Assembly (NCBI GenBank): GCA_002506905.1
Contig: DAYM01000003.1
Coordinates: 40,419 to 98,229, forward strand
Direction of reading: 5' to 3'
Origin: Methanomassiliicoccaceae archaeon UBA328
GTDB lineage: Archaea > Thermoplasmatota > Thermoplasmata > Methanomassiliicoccales > Methanomethylophilaceae
Length of the DNA: 57,811 nucleotides
Both the position numbers and the translations under genes were made by a program. How positions within the stretch are numbered: the first letter of the stretch is position 1; the number at the start of each line of letters is the position of its first letter. Positions 33,560 through 41,962 of this stretch are shown here, one piece after another. The notes below the pieces were generated by a model, which was given only the letters and a program-made list of their open reading frames with translations, did not search any database and was not told the DNA's origin.

Positions 33560-34671
33560 GATTCGATACTGCATCGGTCGGTAAGTTGTTCGGGAAGGAT
33601 ACGCTCCCGGAAGGTCTGTCCCTGATGAGGCAGTCCGATAAGCTTACGGCGATCGTTGCGGCCGTATCCGCGCTTGTCGCATTGGGGGTCATCATCTGGC
33701 AATTGATCGACGGCCATCCCGTTCATGAGGTATTTCCGTACGTGACCATACCGCTGGTGGCCTGCGGTGCCCTGTTCTTCCTTCGCAGGAAGTATTGGGT
33801 CCTTGTGATCATAGCGGTATTGCTTGCTGCGATGTATCTTCTCGGTGTTTCCGAGCTTATATTCTATCTGGGATTCCTGGTCGCACTCGGAGTTCCCGGA
33901 AGCATATCCATCGCATCGATAATCTCCAGATGGGTTTTCTACAGGGCGCTGCATGCGGTCGAATGTGTCAGCATGCCGAAGAAGGCCCGTTTGAAGGAAA
34001 GGGCATTGGCATTCATCTTCGATCTTCCAAAGGGTCTCGACACAAGGGACCTGATGTCGAATTGGAAGATGCGCAGAAGCGGTATTCCCTGGAAGGATGT
34101 CCTCGGAAACGTGACTTTGGCACTCATGGTCGGGATCATACTTTGGATATGTATCACGCTGGACCGCGGTTCCCTTTCGGACTTGCCTGCGGACACGGCG
34201 GTACTGTACATACTGTCAATAATCGCTTTCATTCCCCTGTTCGTCCTTCCGCTCATCCTGTTCAGGTCGCTCGATGTCAGGATAACCGCCGATAACTGCG
34301 ATGTTCCCCTTTTCGGCGGCATAATGTCGACCATGGTCAGAACGTTCCTTCCGCTTGCGGTCGTTCTTCTGATAGCATTGGCAACGGTCGGGAGTTCGGA
34401 TATCCTATGGGTATTGGCAGGCGTGCTGATATCCGCGGTCATGATCGCGGCGGTCATGCTGTATTCCTCGGTATTGTACTACGGTCTCTCGGAGCCTTCG
34501 CTGATAAACGATGTCAATCAGAAATGGAGATCGTTCCGTCCGGTATCGATGATGTCCACTGTCAACGAGAACGAAGGTTCCCGTCTGAAGGATGTTCCCG
34601 GAACCCCCGTAAGGGACAGGTCCGAATACGGAACGCTCACTCTGCCGAAAGACGGTCACTCGAAGTCGTGA
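33556..34671 (+). CDS. Polytopic membrane protein of unknown function
   Basis: The 371-aa protein has about seven or eight hydrophobic spans, at about 29-47, 58-75, 77-93, 96-117, 184-200, 215-236 and a pair at 262-300. A basic loop after the first four (MPKKARLKERALAF) and a hydrophilic C-terminal tail of about 55 residues should be cytoplasmic. No transporter signature is evident. Its last 16 bases overlap the convergent gene at 34656. Confidence 0.7.
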   Translation: MRFDTASVGKLFGKDTLPEGLSLMRQSDKLTAIVAAVSALVALGVIIWQLIDGHPVHEVFPYVTIPLVACGALFFLRRKYWVLVIIAVLLAAMYLLGVSELIFYLGFLVALGVPGSISIASIISRWVFYRALHAVECVSMPKKARLKERALAFIFDLPKGLDTRDLMSNWKMRRSGIPWKDVLGNVTLALMVGIILWICITLDRGSLSDLPADTAVLYILSIIAFIPLFVLPLILFRSLDVRITADNCDVPLFGGIMSTMVRTFLPLAVVLLIALATVGSSDILWVLAGVLISAVMIAAVMLYSSVLYYGLSEPSLINDVNQKWRSFRPVSMMSTVNENEGSRLKDVPGTPVRDRSEYGTLTLPKDGHSKS

Positions 34672-35087
34672 TTGAGTCTTCCGGGTTTGTCCAGTGCTTC
34701 GAATATAGGCTTGAACAATGCTCCGGACGACATTCCCGGTGTCTTGCGGATACCGAGGAGTTCGGGTTCCTTGTTGTTCGAGAATATGATAAGGAATCTC
34801 TGCTCGACGCCTTCGACCTCGACCATCGGGGCCTCCGAGTTCTTGACGATATCGAGAGCGACATCCGCCATGAGCTGGATCTGTTCCGGAGTGTACTCGT
34901 CGGGGACCTTGAAGTAGAATGTGTTGTACTCATTGCTGCCGTTGAGCAGGAATTGGACCTCCGAATTCTTCATAAGTGCCCTGAATTCATCTGCTTTCTC
35001 GCCCTCTCCGGCAAGTTCCGTCATTCTTTCTTTGGCCGTCGGTCCGATATCGAGGTACAATGCCTCTTTACCGAGTATCTTCCACAT
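34656..35087 (-). CDS. Conserved-looking soluble protein of unknown function
   Basis: The 143-aa mixed alpha/beta protein is acidic, begins MWKILGKEALYLDIG and includes SGALFKPIFEALDKPGRLNHDFE at the end. I know no matching family. A TATA box (CTTTATAC, about 35108-35115) lies about 25 bp before the ATG, implying leaderless mRNA. An inverted repeat sits between the TATA box and ATG, so expression is probably regulated. It is convergent with the membrane gene and divergent from trpS. Confidence 0.65.
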   Translation of the reverse strand: MWKILGKEALYLDIGPTAKERMTELAGEGEKADEFRALMKNSEVQFLLNGSNEYNTFYFKVPDEYTPEQIQLMADVALDIVKNSEAPMVEVEGVEQRFLIIFSNNKEPELLGIRKTPGMSSGALFKPIFEALDKPGRLNHDFE

Positions 35088-35140
35088 GAACGGTACAATG
35101 CCGTTCAGGTATAAAGGGATTCATCGTTCCGAAGGAACGG
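35087..35140. promoter_or_regulatory. Inverted-repeat cluster between the unknown gene and trpS
   Basis: TGAACGG-7 bp-CCGTTCA (35087-35107) sits between the TATA box and start codon of the minus-strand gene, and CGTTCC-GAA-GGAACG (35125-35139) lies just behind that TATA box. The GAACGG core occurs in both orientations four times within 54 bp. This looks like a paired operator. Confidence 0.55.
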
Positions 35141-35213
35141 TCTGACACTGATGTATCGGGAGGCACACTCGAAACATTAAAAGGTATGATATTACTACTC
35201 GTTACAGGTCAAT

Positions 35214-36335
35214 ATGGCAGAGGATTTCAAGGTCACGCCCTGGGAGGTCACGGGAGATATAGACTATGACCGTCTCATGAAGAATTTCGGTACCACACCA
35301 ATAGATGATGCGCTGCTGAAAAGACTCGGAAAGTACGGAGAGGTACATCCGATGCTCAGAAGGGGGATCTTCTACTGTCACAGGGATCTGAATCTGCTTC
35401 TCGATCAGTACGACAAGGGTAACAAGTTCTGTCTCTACACAGGCAGAGGCCCGTCCGGAAACACCCATCTGGGTCATTTGATGCCCTGGATCTTCAACAA
35501 ATGGGTGCAGGACACTTTCAAAGTGCCTATGCTGTTCCAGATGACCGATGACGAGAAGTTCTTATTCAAGGACCTCACGCTTCAGGATACGAGGAGCCTC
35601 GCATACGAGAACGCATTGGACTTCGTCGCTTTGGGTTTCGATCCCGACAACACGAAGATCATCCTTGATTCCGAGTGCATAAAGACACTCTACCCGATCT
35701 CGCTGAAGGTGGCGAAACATGTGACGTTCTCCACCGCCAAAGCGGTATTCGGATTCGACAACTCCACGAATATCGGTTCGATATTCTTTACGACCATACA
35801 GGCCGCGCCGGCGTTCCTGCCTACGGAACAGTCGGGAAAACAGGTCCCGTGCCTGATCCCCTGCGGAATAGATCAGGATCCCCACTTCAGAGTGGCCAGG
35901 GATGTGGCCCCCGGGCTTAACTATCCCAAGCCCACGATGATGTACTGCAAGATGTTCCCCGGACTCAGCGGCGGAGACAAGATGTCCTCCTCCGATCCGA
36001 TGGCCACGGTGTACACCACAGATAAGCCCAAAGAGGTCAAGAAGAAAGTGGGAAGGGCGTTCACCGGCGGATGCGTCACGGTGGAAGAGCAGAGGGCGAA
36101 GGGCGGAAACCCCGAGGTCTGTGCGGTATTCAAGTACAATTACTACCTGTTCGAGAAGGACGATGCCAAGGTCAACGAGATGGCCGAGAAATGCAGGAAC
36201 GGAGAGATACTCTGCGGCGAATGCAAGATGGCCCTTACGAACAAGATCAATGTGTTCCTTGAGGAACACCAGGCAAAGAGAGAAGAAGCCAGGGAGGTCG
36301 TGGACGGCATGACCTTCGAAGGTTTCAAATGGTGA
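35214..36335 (+). CDS. trpS: Tryptophanyl-tRNA synthetase
   Basis: This 373-aa class I synthetase is of archaeal/eukaryal type. The HIGH element is GNTHLGH (about 82-88) in TGRGPSGNTHLGHLMPWIF, and KMSSSDP is near residue 260. An N-terminal extension (DFKVTPWEVTGDIDYDRLM) is usual for this branch. TATA-like ATTAAAAG is at about 35175-35182. pheS follows after 5 nt. Confidence 0.95.
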   Translation: MAEDFKVTPWEVTGDIDYDRLMKNFGTTPIDDALLKRLGKYGEVHPMLRRGIFYCHRDLNLLLDQYDKGNKFCLYTGRGPSGNTHLGHLMPWIFNKWVQDTFKVPMLFQMTDDEKFLFKDLTLQDTRSLAYENALDFVALGFDPDNTKIILDSECIKTLYPISLKVAKHVTFSTAKAVFGFDNSTNIGSIFFTTIQAAPAFLPTEQSGKQVPCLIPCGIDQDPHFRVARDVAPGLNYPKPTMMYCKMFPGLSGGDKMSSSDPMATVYTTDKPKEVKKKVGRAFTGGCVTVEEQRAKGGNPEVCAVFKYNYYLFEKDDAKVNEMAEKCRNGEILCGECKMALTNKINVFLEEHQAKREEAREVVDGMTFEGFKW

Positions 36336-36340
36336 TCAAT

Positions 36341-37858
36341 ATGGAAATGTCCGATGTCCTTGAGGGACTGAGCTATAACGAGAAAAGACTGTTGCTGGCA
36401 CTTGACGAGGCCGGAGGCAAGAGCACGCCTGCTGACCTTATTGCCGCAGGTAAGTTCGACCTTGAGGTCGAGATCATGGGATCGGCCTCATGGCTGGCGT
36501 CCAAGGGACTGGCGGCCATCAGAGAGGAGACCTCCAAGTTCTACGAGCTCTCGGATCCGAAGATCGTCTCCGAGGGACTTCCCGAGAGGCGCGCAATAAC
36601 GATCATCAACGAGAACGGCGGAAAGATGGAGATGAACGCCCTGTCCGAGGCAATGCACGGAGAGGACAAGATCGCCGTCGGATGGCTGAAGAGGAAAGGT
36701 CTCGCCGATATCACCAAAGAAGGGGCTCTCAAGTTCCTTTCACTGACGGACGCGGGCAGGAAGACGTTGGATTCCAAGATGCCCGATGAGCTGTTCCTCG
36801 AGAAACTTCTCGCAGGTCCCGTACCCGAGGAAGAGGCGGATCCCAAGATCGCCAAGGACCTCAGGGGCCGTCAGGGAATGATCCAGGAGAAGATCGTCAA
36901 CCTCAGGGAGATCTCTCTTACAGATGAAGGTGTCAAGGCCGCCAGGTCGGGCATCGAACTCAAGAAACAGGTGACAGATGTCACCGACCGTCTGATCCAG
37001 AGCGGAGAATGGAAGGATGTGGACTACAGGAAATACGATGTCCAGACCTTTGCACCCGCCATGGTGCCGGCCAAGAAACACCCCCTTTCCAGACTCGGAA
37101 CGGAGGTCAGGAAACTGTTTACGGACATGGGATTCACGGAGATGGCATCGGAGTACGTCCAGCCTGCATTCTGGAATCTGGATGTCCTTTTCACACCGCA
37201 GGACCACCCCGCAAGGGACCTGCAGGATACATTCTACCTTGATAATCCCAAGTCGATCCACATCGACGACGAGGAGCTTGTCGCAAAGGTAAAGGCGCTT
37301 CAGGAGCACGGAGGGGACACGGGATCCACCGGCTGGGGAGGAACATGGTCCAGGGAAAAGGCCGAGATGGCACTTCTCAGGACACACAGCACCGTCAGCA
37401 GTATCAGGTACATCGCGGAGCACCCGGGCGCACCTCAGAAGGCCTTCTCTATTTCGAGGATCTTCAGGAAGGAATCCATCGATTCCACCCATCTGCCGGA
37501 ATTCACGCAGATCGAAGGTATCGTCATCGACGAGCATGCGAACTTCGATATGCTCATTTCGATCATTGAAGAATTCTATTCGAGGATGGGATTCGATCAG
37601 ATCAGGATCAGGCCCGCATATTTCCCTTACACCGAACCTTCCCTCGAGCTTGAAGTGTTCTTCAACGGAAAATGGATGGAACTCGGCGGTGCGGGAATAT
37701 TCAGACCCGAGGTCGTCGAACCTTTCGGAGTTAAGTATCCCGTACTCGCGTGGGGATTCGGCTTCGAAAGACTGGCCATGCTGAAATGGGATATAAGGGA
37801 TATCAGAGAGCTGTACATCTCCGATCTGGATTATCTCAAGAAGAACCCCGTTCTCTGA
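36341..37858 (+). CDS. pheS: Phenylalanyl-tRNA synthetase alpha subunit
   Basis: The 505-aa subunit carries the catalytic site of the (alpha-beta)2 enzyme. N-terminal winged-helix repeats (1-190) bind tRNA. Motif 2 (RTHSTVSSIRYIAEH, ISRIFRKESIDSTHLPEFTQIEG) and motif 3 (AWGFGFERLAMLKW) follow. GGTGATC directly upstream supports ATG 36341. pheT is not adjacent, so the beta subunit must lie elsewhere. Confidence 0.95.
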   Translation: MEMSDVLEGLSYNEKRLLLALDEAGGKSTPADLIAAGKFDLEVEIMGSASWLASKGLAAIREETSKFYELSDPKIVSEGLPERRAITIINENGGKMEMNALSEAMHGEDKIAVGWLKRKGLADITKEGALKFLSLTDAGRKTLDSKMPDELFLEKLLAGPVPEEEADPKIAKDLRGRQGMIQEKIVNLREISLTDEGVKAARSGIELKKQVTDVTDRLIQSGEWKDVDYRKYDVQTFAPAMVPAKKHPLSRLGTEVRKLFTDMGFTEMASEYVQPAFWNLDVLFTPQDHPARDLQDTFYLDNPKSIHIDDEELVAKVKALQEHGGDTGSTGWGGTWSREKAEMALLRTHSTVSSIRYIAEHPGAPQKAFSISRIFRKESIDSTHLPEFTQIEGIVIDEHANFDMLISIIEEFYSRMGFDQIRIRPAYFPYTEPSLELEVFFNGKWMELGGAGIFRPEVVEPFGVKYPVLAWGFGFERLAMLKWDIRDIRELYISDLDYLKKNPVL

Positions 37859-39088
37859 TCAGAAGAAACGGATGTTAGCCTTTCCTTCTCTGACCTTTGA
37901 GATAAGGTCATTGATCTGGGCCCTGTAGGCATCCTTCTTGCAGGACCTCAAAGCCTTATTGAGATAGCTCAGGCACTCGTCGTTCTTTCCGCGGGAATAT
38001 GCGGCATACGCCTTCATGACCATGATCTCGTCGGCGCGGCTGACGTCTCCGGAATCCATGAATGTCTTGACCGCCTCGGATACGAACTTCTCGGCCTCTT
38101 CGGATCTTCCGAGACTCAGAAGTGCCTTTGCGGTGACAAGTGCCAGACCCGGAGAATGTTTCTCATTGTAAGCTGCGAACGCATCCTTGTAGGCCTTCTC
38201 TGCGTTGCCGGAAAGGATGTCTGCTTCTGCGCGGACTATGACCGCTTCGGGCGATCTGTATTCCGCAAGTCTGTCGCTGCAGAATATCATATCTTCGATG
38301 TTTCCGCAGTGGGTAGCTATCTTGGCGCGGATGGAGAGAATATTCTCGTTGTATTTCGGAGGGACCTTCATCTTGGATACGATGTCGAGAAGGTCCTCGT
38401 TGGGATTCTCCAGGAACCTGTCTGCGTTCTTGATCAGGAACTTGGCCGATTCGCTGTCCCTTCCGGAGCAGGAGAGATGATAGAGCCTTTCCTGGATATC
38501 TCCGCCGTTGTCTACATACCAGTCCGCCGCGCGGCTGTGCCATTCCTTGATCTTGGCCTCATCGGCCACATCGAGGTATTTCTTGCGGACATCTTCCGAT
38601 ATGCGGACATATCCCTCGTGGTCGGTGGGTATGATCCCGGTAGTGGTGTTCGGTATAGTGGTCCTGATGATAGGTTCCCTGAATGTGCATGCAAGGCCGA
38701 ACGTCTCGCGGTCGGCATCGTTCAGTGTGCCCCACATAAGGTTGGGGTCGCACCTCTTCATGTCGAGCAGCGTCTCGATGGATATGCCGTCCGAAAGGAA
38801 CCTTTTCTTGAGGAGGTCCGCTTCGCGTATTCCGTCCTCGAGGAGATAGTACGCTTTTCTCTTGGACCCTGATAATTTAATATGTGCCAGCCATTCTCCC
38901 ACCTTGTCCGATTCCCTGAGTTTCTTCAGCTCGAGGGACGCGTGTGCGCGGGATATCCCCAATACCGATGCTATTCCGTCCTGTGTGAGGTCGAAGGGGA
39001 TGTTGTAGATCTCACTCGGATCGTATTCCGGGAAGCGGCTTAGGTGAAGAAGCAGGCGTTCCCTGATGGTTATGGAATCGGTTGACAT
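37859..39088 (-). CDS. Winged-HTH regulator with C-terminal TPR-like array
   Basis: The 409-aa protein starts with a winged HTH (about 20-60: LTQDGIASVLGISRAHASLELKKL). The middle part is of unknown fold, and about 170 residues of helical repeats follow (AKIATHCGNIEDMIFCSDRL, AKALLSLGRSEEAEKFVSEAV, KAYAAYSRGKNDECLSYLNKAL). This is a one-component regulator layout, with the array as a likely protein- or ligand-contact surface. ATG 39088 is preferred over 39133 by domain alignment. It is divergent from dtdA. Target genes are unknown. Confidence 0.75.
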   Translation of the reverse strand: MSTDSITIRERLLLHLSRFPEYDPSEIYNIPFDLTQDGIASVLGISRAHASLELKKLRESDKVGEWLAHIKLSGSKRKAYYLLEDGIREADLLKKRFLSDGISIETLLDMKRCDPNLMWGTLNDADRETFGLACTFREPIIRTTIPNTTTGIIPTDHEGYVRISEDVRKKYLDVADEAKIKEWHSRAADWYVDNGGDIQERLYHLSCSGRDSESAKFLIKNADRFLENPNEDLLDIVSKMKVPPKYNENILSIRAKIATHCGNIEDMIFCSDRLAEYRSPEAVIVRAEADILSGNAEKAYKDAFAAYNEKHSPGLALVTAKALLSLGRSEEAEKFVSEAVKTFMDSGDVSRADEIMVMKAYAAYSRGKNDECLSYLNKALRSCKKDAYRAQINDLISKVREGKANIRFF

Positions 39089-39150
39089 AGCGCGGCAGTA
39101 TCGAAGACTACATTTATATTGTTGCCGTAGCATGGTTGGAAAGAGTCGAA

Positions 39151-39996
39151 ATGTCCAAACTTTTGGTATGCAGCGAACCCGATCTTCCGTCGGTGAACAT
39201 GAGAGAACAGCTTTTTAAAGAAGGCGGATGGGAAGAGGCCGGCAGTGAGGAGGATTGCAATTTCCTCACCAAGGGGGATCTGTGCATGATGTCGACGTCG
39301 AATCTTCATATAAGATTCGATTCTCCGGATAAAATAGCCGAGAAGGCCGGATTCAAAGTGGATTCCGTTATTTTCATGTCCAAGCACTCCGCCGCATCCG
39401 GTGAGCCCGCTCTTACGGTGCACCCGATCGGCAATTACCACGATAACGATCTCGGCGGAAGGGCGGGAACCTTGGTGCCGCCCTGCCCTCCCATGATGAC
39501 GGACGCTCTCAGGAACATAGCCAGATACAACGATATGGAAGAGTTCAGGGTATGTTTCGAGGTCACACACCACGGTCCCTGGCTGGACAAGCCTACCATG
39601 TTCATCGAGATCGGTTCTGACGAGCGCAATTGGGGCAATGTGCACGCGGCGGAGATACAGGCCAAGGTCATTGACAATTTGAGTATGAACGGCGAGGAAT
39701 ATCCTACCGTGATCGGTATCGCGGGCGGTCACTATGCTCCGAGATTCACAGAGCTGGCACTTTCATATAAGGTCAATATGGGACACATGATCCCCAACTA
39801 TCAGCTCGAGGGAAGGGATGACGAGGACATCCTCAGGATGGTAAAGCTCGCCACCGATGCAACAGGCACCAAGATGGTCTATATGCACCGCAACGCCCTG
39901 AAGAAATCGGTCCAGCGCCATGTCATAGAATTGATAGAGGGCGCCGGTTACGAGCATGTCAGGTCGGCAGACCTGGAACCTCTCAATGGGAATTGA
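39151..39996 (+). CDS. dtdA: D-aminoacyl-tRNA deacylase, archaeal/plant type (DTD2)
   Basis: The 281-aa zinc-dependent enzyme removes D-amino acids from tRNA. FEVTHHGPWLDKPTMFIEIG and IAGGHYAPRFTELA, containing the metal-ligand histidines, are family signatures. ATG 39151 starts with SKLLVCSEPDLPSVNM and is preferred over 39136. It converges with pyrH, and the two coding ends overlap by 14 bp. Confidence 0.93.
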   Translation: MSKLLVCSEPDLPSVNMREQLFKEGGWEEAGSEEDCNFLTKGDLCMMSTSNLHIRFDSPDKIAEKAGFKVDSVIFMSKHSAASGEPALTVHPIGNYHDNDLGGRAGTLVPPCPPMMTDALRNIARYNDMEEFRVCFEVTHHGPWLDKPTMFIEIGSDERNWGNVHAAEIQAKVIDNLSMNGEEYPTVIGIAGGHYAPRFTELALSYKVNMGHMIPNYQLEGRDDEDILRMVKLATDATGTKMVYMHRNALKKSVQRHVIELIEGAGYEHVRSADLEPLNGN

Positions 39997-40672
39997 CGAA
40001 GGTTCCCTTGATATCCTTTCCGAGGATGGCGTTCCTGAGGTCCGCAAGGTCCCTGCCGTCGACCACGAGGATATCGATATTGTTGTTCTCCGCGATCTGA
40101 ACGCCGAGAGGATCGAACACGCTGGATTTGCCTGCGCCGTGGTCTTTGTACACCAGTTCCCCGAGCTCTTTGATCGAGATCTTTCCGAGCCTTTTCGCGT
40201 TCGGGTCTTTCTTAGGGTCCGATGTGTAGACCGCATCCACGGATGTGGCGTTGACGACACGGTCGGCCTCCATTTCCTTGGCGACCATCGATGCGACGGC
40301 ATCTGTCGTATGACCGGGTTCGGTGCCTCCCATGACCACTACCTTTCCGGGCACGGACATATTGGCGGCGTCTGCCGCATTGAGCGGGATCTCGGTGGAC
40401 GAGATGTCTCCGAGTGCAAGTGCCAGAAGTTTTGCGTTGAGCCTTGTGGTGCCTATGCCGAGCAGGTCCTGTTCGAACACGGATGCGCCCAATTCGGCGG
40501 AGGTGTTCGTGTAGTATCTTGCGATCTTACCGCCTCCGCAGATCACCACCAGCTGGACCTCTTTGTTGAGTTCGGTGATCATCTGTGCCAATTCTTTAAT
40601 GAAGACGGAATCTTCATGATCGGGGATCAGGATCGACCCGCCGATGGAAACAACTACTCTGTCTCTGCTCAT
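39983..40672 (-). CDS. pyrH: Uridylate kinase, archaeal PyrH
   Basis: The 229-aa amino-acid-kinase-fold enzyme converts UMP to UDP. VVVSIGGSILIP, VICGGGKIARYY, VVMGGTEPGHTTDAVAS and VVNATSVDAVYTSDPKK match archaeal UMP kinase. The frame extends upstream, but ATG 40672 begins just before the first strand and lies about 13 nt after the start predicted from a TATATTTAT box. It is divergent from aRF1. Confidence 0.94.
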   Translation of the reverse strand: MSRDRVVVSIGGSILIPDHEDSVFIKELAQMITELNKEVQLVVICGGGKIARYYTNTSAELGASVFEQDLLGIGTTRLNAKLLALALGDISSTEIPLNAADAANMSVPGKVVVMGGTEPGHTTDAVASMVAKEMEADRVVNATSVDAVYTSDPKKDPNAKRLGKISIKELGELVYKDHGAGKSSVFDPLGVQIAENNNIDILVVDGRDLADLRNAILGKDIKGTFVNSH

Positions 40673-40726
40673 ATACAATACATTTAATACGTAAGCGCAA
40701 TTGGGATAAATATATTGGTGAGCCAA

Positions 40727-41962
40727 ATGGGCGACAACAACAGTGTGGACAGAGCGCGATACGACTTCAAGAAATCAATGCAGGAGATCATGAACTTCAA
40801 AGGTAGGGGTACGGAACTCATTTCCGTTTACGTTCCCCATACGAAGCTGATCTCTGATGTCATGGCCTATCTGAGGGATGAACAATCACAGGCATCCAAC
40901 ATCAAATCCAAGGCCACGATGAAAAATGTCACAAGCGCCATCGATTCTATCATGTCGCGCCTCAAGACATACAAGGCACCGCCGGAGAACGGTATTGTCA
41001 TCTTCTGCGGTGAGGTCCCCCGTGCGGGAGACCAGACCAAGATGGTCCAGTATGTCATCAATCCGCCCGAGCCTATCGGCGCATTCCTGTACAGATGCGA
41101 TTCCTCGTTCTTCACGGAACCTCTGGAGTCCATGCTTTTGGACAAGAAATACTACGGTCTGATAGTCATAGACAGGAAAGAGGCAACCTTGGGAATGCTT
41201 TCCGGAAGTAAGATCACGGTGCTCAAGCACTTCGATTCTCTCGTCCCCTCGAAGCACCACCAGGGAGGTCAGTCATCCGTTCGTTTCGAAAGACTGATCG
41301 AGATCGCGGCCCACGAGTTCTTCAAGAAGGTGGCAGACAACGCTACCACCGTGTTCCTGGACAGCATCATGGACCTTCAGGGTATCATTGTCGGAGGGCC
41401 GGGTGCGACCAAGGATTTCTTCATCAAGGAGAATTACCTGCACCACGAACTTCAGAAGAAGGTCGTCTCCCCCCTGTTCGATACGGGATACACCGACGAA
41501 TCCGGTCTGAAGGAGGTCGTCGATGCGGCACAGGGTACGATGCAGGACATGCAGCTCACAGTCGAGAAGGAGTACATACAGAGACTCTTCAGGGAGATCA
41601 GGAAGCAGGACGGAGGCCTTTCCGCTTACGGAGAGACCGAGGTCAGGAACGCGGCCAACATGGGCGCCGTCGAAGTGTTCCTCATCTCCGAGGGTCTCAA
41701 GAAGAGCCATGTCACCTTCCAGTGTCCCAACGGGCACATCCACGAGAAGACGGTGGACGACCCCGATGTTCCCATACAGTGTCCTGACTGCGGTCAGAAC
41801 GCAAAACCGACAAGCTCCGAAGATCTGGTCGATAACTTCTTCGAGCTTGCAGATACGTATAATGCACGTTTGCAGCTTATCTCCGTCGATTCCGAAGAGG
41901 GAGATATGCTTCTGAAAGCATTCGGCGGAATAGCCGCACTATTAAGATACAAGGTGGCATGA
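40727..41962 (+). CDS. prf1: Peptide chain release factor aRF1
   Basis: The 411-aa protein reads stop codons and triggers peptide release. NIKS and YRCDSSF mark the decoding domain, HHQGGQSSVRFERL contains the universal GGQ, and a C-terminal minidomain carries four zinc-type cysteines (CPNGH to CPDC). The residues before GGQ are His-Gln instead of the more common Gly-Arg. In a lineage that reassigns UAG this factor must compete with the suppressor tRNA. ATG 40727 is preferred over TTG/GTG upstream. argS follows, overlapping at ATGA. Confidence 0.95.
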   Translation: MGDNNSVDRARYDFKKSMQEIMNFKGRGTELISVYVPHTKLISDVMAYLRDEQSQASNIKSKATMKNVTSAIDSIMSRLKTYKAPPENGIVIFCGEVPRAGDQTKMVQYVINPPEPIGAFLYRCDSSFFTEPLESMLLDKKYYGLIVIDRKEATLGMLSGSKITVLKHFDSLVPSKHHQGGQSSVRFERLIEIAAHEFFKKVADNATTVFLDSIMDLQGIIVGGPGATKDFFIKENYLHHELQKKVVSPLFDTGYTDESGLKEVVDAAQGTMQDMQLTVEKEYIQRLFREIRKQDGGLSAYGETEVRNAANMGAVEVFLISEGLKKSHVTFQCPNGHIHEKTVDDPDVPIQCPDCGQNAKPTSSEDLVDNFFELADTYNARLQLISVDSEEGDMLLKAFGGIAALLRYKVA

